DNA of 64,000 nucleotides, taken from contig NC_080168.1 in assembly GCF_950295315.1 (NCBI RefSeq), positions 64,503,838 through 64,567,837 of the forward strand, read 5' to 3'. Shown here piece by piece: positions 56,337-64,000 of the stretch (positions are counted from its first letter, which is position 1; each line of letters starts with the position of its first letter). The translations under genes and the position numbers were made by a program. This DNA comes from Erinaceus europaeus. Its lineage: Eukaryota > Chordata > Mammalia > Eulipotyphla > Erinaceidae. The notes below the pieces were generated by a model, which made no database searches, was not told where the DNA came from, and saw only the letters and a list, made by a program, of their open reading frames with translations.

Positions 56337-56403
56337 AAGGAGAAAAACATCTGTAGACCTGCTTCACTGCTTGAAGCTGGGTCCTTGTGCCACCGCCCGG
56401 CCC

Positions 56404-57410
56404 TTGTAAAGCTGTTCTCAGTGGGCAGGAGTGCTTATGTCTGGAGTGGTGAATTCACTCTAAGAGCAGTTGACATGTTTCCAGAGCAGCCTGCAGAGAA
56501 AGAACTGCATTGTTGAGGGCACCCAGATGCGTTTTGCTGCTTGTCACCCCTGGCTGGGCCCTGCAGCCAAACTTCCCCTTGCCTCCTTCCTCCCAGCTCT
56601 GGTGTGGTGGGAGCAGAGACAGGGGATCAAGGGGAGTCTGTGGGTTTTCAGGGCAGGGCTGGGCCCTCTCCAGGAGGCGGCTTGTTTGCTGAGCTGTTCA
56701 AGTGTCTCCAGGCCTATAACAGGGGGAATGGTTTCCTCTGCAGCCTGAAAGAAGGGACTTGTCTTCTCTGCGGCCTGGGTGGGCTGAGTTCAGGTCCAGG
56801 CGCTAGTACCTGGGGTTGGGTTGATTTGAGCTAAGTTGCCTGTGGGGCCTCTTGCTGTATACCCAAAACATGCAATGCAAGCCCAGTATCACCTTGGGTC
56901 ATGCCACTTCCCAGCCTGGGGAAGGCTGGTACATCCTAAATGCACAATTAACATGGTGGGCAAAGATAGATAACATTCTGGGGAGGGTCTCCTTACTCTG
57001 GGTTTAGGCTGGGAGACGATGGGGAACCTCAGAACATGCCTTCCCCCCAACACACAGCCCATGTGACATGCTTTTCAGAGGCACCCCTAGTTTCTTCTTA
57101 CCAATCAGTGCGGGAGTGTTATTGTCCCACCTTACACCCCCAAGTTAAGGATGGCCCCCGATCATTCCTGAGGGGGCTGCAGAGACAGGAATAATGTTCC
57201 TGCTGCAGATGGGCGAGAGGCTGAGTTGTGCCCCGAATTTCTCAGTGCACACATCTGGTTTCTATTTCTAGACGCTGGCTGGGTTCTCAGAGAGTTCATT
57301 CAGAGTCACCACAGGTCTCTTTTCCTGTTCTTACAGTGCTGTGGGGTGGGGTGGAGCCAGGGATAGCTCCTCTTTATGCTGCCCCCTTCTGTGAGAGCTG
57401 CACTCTCACA
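56404..57410. other. intergenic, no gene seen
   Basis: About 1 kb of unique, moderately GC-rich DNA. A few frames of 60-97 codons lack resemblance to known proteins. Confidence 0.55.
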
Positions 57411-57615
57411 GGGCTGGGTGGTGGTGCACCTGGTTGAGTGCACATGTTATAAAGCTCAAGGACCCAGGTTCAAGCCCGCAGTCCCCACCTGCAGGGGAAA
57501 AGCTTTGCAAGTGGTGAAGCAGGGCTGCAGGTGTCTCTCTGTATCTCCATAGCTATCACCCTTTCCCTCTCGATTTGTGGCTGTCTCTATCCAATAAATA
57601 AATAAAGATAATGAA
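57411..57615 (+). repeat. SINE type B
   Basis: GGGCTGGGTGGTGGTGCACCTGG head, GGTTCAAGCCCGC, CTGCAGGGGAAAAGC, ATCCAATAAATAAATAAAG. It is well preserved. Confidence 0.92.
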
Positions 57616-57838
57616 AGAAAGAAAGACCTGAACTCTTCTGCCTGGGCAGAGGTTCAAGGGGAGCGTGGAAAAGACTGGCAGCCCTGACTGGGCCAGCCCA
57701 GTGACACATAGTGGGGCAGGCCCTCCACTGCACCCCTTGTCAAGGGCATAGGAGAGAAAGTGGGAGAAACAGAAAGGGCTGATGGAAGGAAAGGAAGAAG
57801 AGAGGGAGAAAGTAGGTCATCAAGAAAGAGCTTCCTCG

Positions 57839-57895
57839 GGAGTCGGGCAGTAGCACAGCGGGCTAAGTGCAGGCGGCGCAAGAACCGGCTCACAT
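57839..57895 (+). repeat. SINE type A head fragment
   Basis: GGGAGTCGGGCAGTAGCACAGC and GGCGGCGCAAGAACCGGCTC, then unrelated DNA. Only the tRNA-like 5' end survives. Confidence 0.85.
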
Positions 57896-58261
57896 CTGCT
57901 GACATGTGCAGGTTTATTTGACTGTTGGGACTGGACAGGCAGCTGTTGCCTTCTCTCCCTTGTTTCTTTGAAAGCCATGCACTGGAGCTGTTCTCTGCTT
58001 GAGGACCATGGGGGCAGTAAGCGTCTTTGCTGGAAACCAGCCTGTTGGATGCTTTAACCCTACAGATAGAGATAAAGAAGGACTTGCCATTTCCTCTCAT
58101 TTCCTGGCTTCACTGTTATGCTGCAGAGATGGCCCAGTTTTATCTGAACGTCTTGTGTCAGCATGCTGTGAGAACACAAAGCTGAGTTTTGTTCCTGGAT
58201 CAGTAGAGAAGGTTGCTTGCATGGAGTTATTGCTAGAGTGTCTATAGCAGGGCCTCCCAAC
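57896..58261. other. intergenic, no gene seen
   Basis: Unique-looking sequence up to the target site of the L1 that follows. Confidence 0.55.
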
Positions 58262-58966
58262 AATATTCTCCTTTTTCGAGGTTGTGAGGTCAAAGGAACC
58301 CTCCTGCACTGCTGGTGGGAACGTAAACTGGTCCAACCTCTGTGGAGAACAGTCTGGAGAACTCTCAGAAGGCTAGAAATGGACCAACCTTGTGATCCTG
58401 CAATTCCTCTCCTGGGGATATATCCTAAGGAACCCAACACACCCATCCAAAAAGATCTGTGTACACATATGTTCTTAGCAGCACAATTTGTAATAGCCAA
58501 AACCTGGAAGCAACCCAGGTATCCAACAATAGATGAGTGGCTGAGCAAGTTGTGGTATATATACACAATGGAATACTACTCAGCTATAAAAAATGATGAC
58601 TTCACCATTTTTAGCTGATCTTGGATGGACCTTGAAAAATTCATGTTAAGTGAAATAAGTCAGAAACAGAAGGATAAATATGGAATGATCTCACTCTCAG
58701 GCAGCAGTTGAAAAACAAGATCAGAAGAGAAAACACAAGTAGAACCTGAACTGGAATTGGCGTATTGCACCAAAGTAAAAGACTCTGGGGTGGGTGGGTG
58801 GGGTGAATACAGATCCAAGAAGGATAACAGAGGACCTAGTGGGGGTTGTATTGTTATATGGAAAACTGGCAAATGTTATGTATGTACAAACTATTGTATG
58901 TATGGTTGAATGTAAAACATTAATTCCCCAATAAAGATATAAAAAAAGAAACAAAAATATTCTCCT
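58262..58966 (+). mobile_element. 5'-truncated L1 with target-site duplications
   Basis: The element (58,273-58,955) is flanked by AATATTCTCCT at 58,262-58,272 and 58,956-58,966. One frame (to 58,617) reads through [20 protein letters not shown], then DPAIPLLGIYPKEP and IAKTWKQPRYPTIDEWLSKL, the C-terminal end of L1 ORF2p, up to a stop in the expected area. The 3' UTR ends CCCCAATAAAGATATAAAAAAAG. It is one of the best-preserved L1 ends here, but far too short to be active. Confidence 0.95.
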
Positions 58967-59097
58967 GTTTCACTCTAAAATTCTGTCAGACCTAGCTTTT
59001 GATGAGGCATATAGAAGACTAAGTATACTGTCAAGTATACTTTCCTGTGAGATGTTTGTCACATACTGTGCCCAAGCATTGTATTAAAAAAAAAAGT

Positions 59098-59385
59098 CTG
59101 GGACCAGGTAGAGGCACACCCAGCTGAGCACCAACATTACCATGCACAAGGACTCGGGTTTGAGTCCCTGCTCTCCACCTGCAAGGGGGAGGTTTCATGA
59201 GTGGTGAAGCAAGCTTTGCAGGTGTCTCTCTGTCTCTCTCTCTGTACATCCCTCATCCTCTCTCAATTTCTATATCACCAAAATAAAGAATTAAAAGAAA
59301 AAAATAAAGCAGAAAAATGGCTACCAGGAGCAGTGGATTTGTAATGCAGGTACTGAGCCCCAGAGATAACCCTGGTGGCAATAAC
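59098..59385 (+). repeat. SINE type B with tail module
   Basis: GGGACCAGGTAGAGGCACACCC head, GGGTTTGAGTCCC, TTTCATGAGTGGTGAAGC, then CAGGAGCAGTGGATTTG ... ATAACCCTGGTGGCAATAAC. Confidence 0.85.
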
Positions 59386-59462
59386 ATAAATAAATATAAA
59401 TTAAAATAAATTTTAAGGTGTATTTATATATATGTGAAAAAGAAATTTGCTTTGCCCCAAAA

Positions 59463-59527
<65 letters not shown>

Positions 59528-59632
59528 CATAGCACCAAAGCTTCCTTCAATGCAGTGAGGGTTGGGCTCAAACCTTGGTCTTCACATGGCAAAGCAGTGC
59601 ACTGTCCAACAGATCTATTTCACTGACCAAAA
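59463..59632 (-). repeat. SINE type E with (AC)31
   Basis: AC repeat at 59,464-59,525 directly joined to CCCATAGCACCAAAGCTTCC, reversed box B GGGCTCAAACCTTGG and AGTGCACTGTCCAACAG. Confidence 0.75.
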
Positions 59633-60269
59633 AGATCTGTACCCTCAGAGGCAGACCCTGCTTCCCTTCCTGAATGCATGTTACCCAGACTGGGGTACTG
59701 AGCAGAGGCTGTGGTCACCAGTGGCAGCAGGTGGAGATCACTGTCCCAGGGCACTCAGCCCAGCAAGACTTCGGCGAGGGGGATAGCTGGCCCACTCCCT
59801 GTCCTCAAGCTGTCCCAGCACAGCTGACTCACCAGGCTGCCTCCACCTTTCCTGTGCTGGGCTCTGCTCATGCAGGGAGGAGCTGTGTTCCACTGTCACG
59901 GCAGGTGAGCTGTGCAAAGCATACCAGCCCTGCTGAGTCAGTCCCCCCATTCTCCCTGGCCCCATTGTCATTTTGTCATTGTGCCTGTGACTGTGTCCTC
60001 TATTTTTTGAAACCACATCTTTCCCTTCTGTGACATGTGACCCTCTTGTGGTGTAAGCACTGCCTTTCCCTTCTGGTAGCTCTGAACAAGCCATTCATTT
60101 TGCCAGTGGATGGATCATCCCTCAATAGATTTGCTAGTTTGTTCAGAACAATGCAAAATTATATCACATACTGAAAATACATCTGATCCACAAAATCCCC
60201 TCTTTTATAATACTATCCATTACCTTCCATTGGGGTTGCAGATATTTATGAATTCATACAAAATTACTC
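59633..60269. other. intergenic, no gene seen
   Basis: Unique-looking sequence. Overlapping frames of about 118 codons on both strands at 59,674-60,094 have no family resemblance. Confidence 0.55.
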
Positions 60270-60625
60270 CTTTAAAAATATTTTAAAATTTTTTATTGGG
60301 GTATTAATGGTTTACAGTAAATACAGTTGTTGATACATATGTAAAATTTCTCAGTTTTCTACAAAACTCTCTCACCCCAGCCTAGGTCCTCCTCCTCCAT
60401 CATTCACCAGGACCTAAAAGCCCTCTCACCTCCCCCCACAGCAGAGTCCTTTACTTCGGTGCAATACACCAAACCAGTCCAAGTTCTGCTTTGTGTTTCC
60501 CCTTCTGTTCTTATTTCTCCACTTCTGTCCATGAGTGAGATCACCCCATATTCATCCTTCTTTTCCTGGCTGATCTCACTTCACATGATTCCTTCAAGCT
60601 TCTTCAAGATGAGGTGGAGTTACTT
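60270..60625 (-). mobile_element. L1 3' UTR, 5' truncated
   Basis: TTTTTTATTGGGGTATTAATGG at the start, GCAATACACCAAACCAGTCC in the middle, and GATCTCACTTCACATGATTCC near the end match the L1 3' ends at 10,240 and (reversed) 58,650-58,955. Confidence 0.85.
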
Positions 60626-60654
60626 CTCTTTCTATCTCTATCTCTTTATTTTTT

Positions 60655-60945
60655 AATTTATTTTTATTTTTTTAATATTTATATTTATTTTCCCTTTTTG
60701 TTGCCCTAGTTATTTTTTTATTGTTGTCATAGTTATTATTGTTGTTGATGTCGTTGTTGGATAGGACAGAGAGAAATGGAGAAGAGAGGGGGAGAGAAAG
60801 ATAGACACCTGCAGACCTGCTTCACCATCTGTGAAGGGACTCTCCTGCAGGTGGGGAACTGGGGGCTCGAACTTACACTGGTCCTTACACTGGTCCTTGC
60901 GCTTTGTGCCATGTGCACTTAACCCGCTATGCTACTGTCGACTCC
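60655..60945 (-). repeat. SINE type A
   Basis: TTTATATTTATTTTCCC tail, linker, body, CTTCACCATCTGTGAAGGGAC, a duplicated ACACTGGTCCTTACACTGGTCC in the head, ending GCTACTGTCGACTCCC. Confidence 0.88.
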
Positions 60946-61004
60946 CTCTAACTCTAACTCTCCTTCCTTCCTTCCTTTGTTTTGTTACTGGCACTTCACT
61001 GCTC

Positions 61005-61165
61005 TGGCCTGGCTTTTTCAGGTAGGCAGATGGAGGAAGAGAGTGAAAGACATCACAGGACATAAGCCTTGTCCAGTGCAGTGCAGATCAGGATTCAACC
61101 TAAGTTGAGTGCATGGCAAAGCAGCACACCATCCAGTTGAGTTGCCTTACTGACCTTTGAATGAC
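61005..61165 (-). repeat. SINE type E
   Basis: CTGGCTTTTTCAGGTAGGCAGATGG, CAGATCAGGATTCAACC, AGCAGCACACCATCCAGTTG on the plus strand. Confidence 0.55.
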
Positions 61166-62311
61166 TTTGTAATCCTGTCAAGAAAGCCTATTGCATACTC
61201 CATTAGATTCACTCCTAAAATGTAAATGATGGACTTAATACTCACCAATTTACAATTATGGGTTCTCAAGTCTCCATTGCTGTTGCCCCTCAGAGGCTGA
61301 ACAGCAGCAAGGAAACCTTATGTTGATATCAAGGGCACAGAACCAGCCCAGTGACTCAGGACAAAATTTACCCTCTCAGTGGTCTGGAGTAGGAGCTATG
61401 GAGTAGGAGCCTTTTCACATCACTCTTCTGATAAACAAGAAAAAAATAACGAAAAGTCACTTGAAAACTCAATAAAATGTAACCAGGATTTCTTCAGAAA
61501 CTCATTATGCCAGACATCCTACCTCCCATATTCCCAAAGCATCTGTGTCAACGTTAGACTAGTAGCTCTACCCATTCCTAAAACACACCAAAGGTGACCA
61601 GCTTCTGGAACCCAGGAACCAACTGACCAGATACCACCTCACACCATATATAAAAACAACATCCAGAACACACATTTCAAAAGACACCAAATACAATGGG
61701 CAAACCAAAAAGAAACAGCAGAAATGAACTAGGATAAAATCCCAGAAAAAAAATCCCAACAAGCTAGAAGCAAATAAGAATGAGGACAATATACAAACAT
61801 GTACTATCACAGGAGTGAGGAAAGCTTTTGAAGGTAATATCATGAGAACTGGGGAAACAACAAATGAAACTTTGAAAGAAAACATTATCTTGAGGTAGAG
61901 AGCTGAAAGAACATAACCAGCTGGACAAGCTAATACAGTTTCTGAACAGGGTAACAGAATAGTTGAGCTACAGAAAACAGCTGAGAGGATCAAGAACAGA
62001 ATAACTGAGGTAGGAAATAGAATCAGCAAGATAAAGAATAAATTAGAGAAAACTAAGAAGAGAACTAAAAAAGAGATTAAGAGACACTGAACACAAAAAA
62101 ATAGACATATATGGGATGACATCAAAAGAAGTAATATACACATTATTGGCTTGCCAGAGAAAGAAAGAGAGGAAGGGGAAGAGAGCATTCTGGAGGAGAT
62201 AATAGTAGAGAACTAGAGAACTTCTTACTCTACAACATAAAGGACATGAAGATTCAAGAAGTCCATAGTCCCAAACAGAACTGACCCAGACCTAAAGACA
62301 CCAAGATACAT

Positions 62312-62316
62312 CACAT

Positions 62317-62355
<39 letters not shown>

Positions 62356-62638
62356 TGTCTCCAGTGTTATCACTGGGGCTTGGTGCCTGCACTATGAATC
62401 CTCTGCTCCTGGCAGCCATTTTTCCCACTGTTATTATTGTTGTTGATGCTGTTATTGTTGTTGTATAGGACAGAGAGAAATTGAGCAAGGAGGGGAAGAG
62501 ACAGACACCTATAGCCCTGCTTCATTTGTGAAGTGGCCTCCCTGCAGTAGGGAAGCTGTAGGTTCAAACTGGGATCCTTGTGCTGGTCCTTGCACTTCTC
62601 ACTATGTGTACTTAACCCAGAGTGCTACCACCCAGTTC
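62312..62638 (-). repeat. SINE type A with tail module, inside the L1
   Basis: (TTTA)n at 62,316-62,355, the module GTCTCCAGTGTTATCACTGGGG, linker, body, head ending CTACCACCCAGTTCC. It interrupts L1 ORF1. Confidence 0.88.
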
Positions 62639-62639
62639 C

Positions 62640-62670
<31 letters not shown>

Positions 62671-62962
62671 TTGCCTCCAGGGTTATCGCTGAGGTTTGGA
62701 GCCTGTATTACGAATCCACTGCTCCTGCTGCCATTTTTTCAAAACAAAACAAACAACAAAAAAGGTTTTTTTGGATAGAACAGAAAGAAATCGAGAAGGG
62801 AGAGGGAGATAGAGAGCAAGAGACACCTGCAGACCTGCTTCACCTCTTGTGAAGTGACCCCCCACAGGTGGAGAGCTGGGGCCTCAAACTGGGATCCTTG
62901 TGCAGGTCATTGTACTTCATACTATGTGCACTTAAGCCAGTGTGCCACTGCCCACCCAGCCT
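62639..62962 (-). repeat. SINE type A/B with tail module, inside the L1
   Basis: (TTTA)n, TGCCTCCAGGGTTATCGCTG module, an unusual AAAACAAAACAAACAAC segment, body, head ending GCCACTGCCCACCC. L1 ORF1 resumes directly after it. Confidence 0.85.
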
Positions 62963-64000
62963 GTGATACATTGTATTTAGAATGAAAAGGAATAAGGATA
63001 AAGAAAAGATTCTTAAGGTTGGGGGAAAAAAAATCTAAGAGAGTCACTTACAGAGGAAAACCCAAAGATTATCAGCAGACTTGTCCACACAAACTCTAAA
63101 GGGCAGAAGAGAATGGCAAGATATGTATCAAGTGCTCAATGAGAAAGACTTTCAACTAAGACTCCTGTATACTGCTAGACTGTCATGCAGACTAGATGAA
63201 GGCATAAAACCTCTCAGACAAGCAATAGTTCAAAGAACTATCACCAAATCTGCCCTACAAGAAGTTCTGAAAGGTATTCTATAAACAATCACAACATCAC
63301 CATAAATGTGTCATATATCAGAACACCCTAAATGTTTAGAATAATGGCATTAAAATATCTTAAATCTATAATATCAATAAATGTTAATGGCCTGACTTCA
63401 CCCATAAAAAGGCACAGAGTAGGAAGATGAATCAGAATCCCATTAACTTAACAGGACAAATACAGGCTTAAAGTGAGAGGATGGAAAAATATCATGTAAG
63501 CTAATGGACTACAAAAAAGGGCAGGAACAGCTATTATCATATCTGACACAATAGACTTTAAAATAAATAAAGTAATAATAGATAGGAATGGAGATTACTT
63601 AATGCTCAGAGGATCAGTAAACCAAGAGGACTTAACAATTATTAACATTGATACCCCCAAATACATCAAACATCTACTGGAAGAGCTACAGCAATATATT
63701 AACAGCAACACAGTAATAGTAGGAGACATCAGCACCCAACTCTCTCAATCTGACAGATCATCTAAGCAGACAATTAATAAAGAAACAAGGAAATGAAATG
63801 AAGAGATAGATCAAATAGAACTATTAGACATTTTCAAAGGCATTCACCCCTAGAAACTGGAATACACATTCTATTCAAGTCCACCTGTGTCATTCTCAAG
63901 GATAGACCATATGTTAGGCCACAAAAGACAGTATCAACAAATTCAAGACATTGGAATCATTTCAAATATCTTCTCAGACTACAGTGGAATTAAATTAACA

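Larger units (their letters stand above)
61250..64000 (+). mobile_element. L1 5' part (5' UTR, ORF1, start of ORF2), runs off the window
   Basis: A probable 5' UTR leads to an ATG at 61,696 starting MGKPKRNSRNELG, an L1 ORF1-like N-terminus. Stops and frameshifts follow, but the coiled-coil and RRM areas are traceable (HIIGLPEKERE near 62,140). After two SINEs, 63,081-63,284 reads STQTLKGRREWQDMYQVLNE and ends LQEVLKGIL, the ORF1p C-terminal domain. ORF2 begins at about 63,365; its endonuclease region includes INVNGLTSPIKRHR and later QEDLTIINI and IDHMLGHKRQ. Stops throughout make it inactive. Confidence 0.92.

Noticed and set aside
58217..58618. A 133-codon frame resembling a real gene
   Set aside because: It is the C-terminus of a truncated L1 ORF2 flanked by target-site duplications, not a host gene.
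61568..62188. A 206-codon minus-strand frame rich in hydrophobic residues, resembling a membrane protein
   Set aside because: It is antisense to the A-rich L1 5' UTR/ORF1; reversed A-rich DNA gives Phe/Leu/Ser-rich frames.

Overview
The window is vertebrate nuclear DNA from a placental mammal, very probably a hedgehog (Erinaceidae). The evidence is about 70 copies of tRNA-derived SINEs whose sequence I recognise from hedgehog genomic clones, together with decayed L1 elements, long AC/ATTC/CTTT microsatellites, and one gene with mammalian exon-intron structure. There is no bacterial or organellar content.

The only protein-coding gene I can support is PTHLH (parathyroid hormone-related protein, PTHrP), on the minus strand from about 49,090 down to about 36,503. 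Its parts are: a GC-rich promoter region with a TATA box (49,115-49,121), a predicted non-coding exon (48,841 to about 49,090), a prepro exon (CDS 48,566-48,666), the main coding exon (42,473-42,884), and a terminal exon that adds Arg-Arg-His and a long 3' UTR (36,503-36,994). Splice junctions, phase and reading frame are all intact. Two C-terminal forms are predicted: readthrough of the donor to a stop, or splicing to the terminal exon.

Layout: 1-36.0 kb is intergenic and packed with SINEs, L1 3' ends, one solo LTR and one mariner-like palindrome. 36.0-49.1 kb is PTHLH, with L1 and SINE insertions in its last intron. 44.2-52.4 kb, around the promoter, has almost no recognisable transposons, in sharp contrast to the rest. 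52.4-61.2 kb returns to repeat-rich DNA. From about 61.25 kb to the right edge lies the 5' part of a larger degenerate L1 (ORF1, then the start of ORF2), split by two SINEs.

SINE types used below (my labels): A = head with box A like GTAGCGCAGCGGGTTAAGCGC, box B GGTTCGAGCC, and an ACA-rich linker; B = GGTGCACCTGGTTAAGC head, GGTTCAAGCC, tail ATCCAATAAATAAATA; C = GATAGCATAATGGTTATGCA head, GGTTCAATCC, ending CAGTGCTCTGGT; D and E = further short or decayed tRNA-like families. Types A and B may carry the same 3' tail module (GCAGTGGATTC ... CCCAGYGATAACCCTGG). Repeat boundaries were read by eye and are usually good to 5-20 bases.

I found no undescribed multi-gene system. The observations most worth checking are the diverged and shortened PTHrP C-terminus, the dual-use splice donor/stop, the transposon-poor promoter domain, the solo LTR with 6-bp duplications, and the nested or modular SINE structures.
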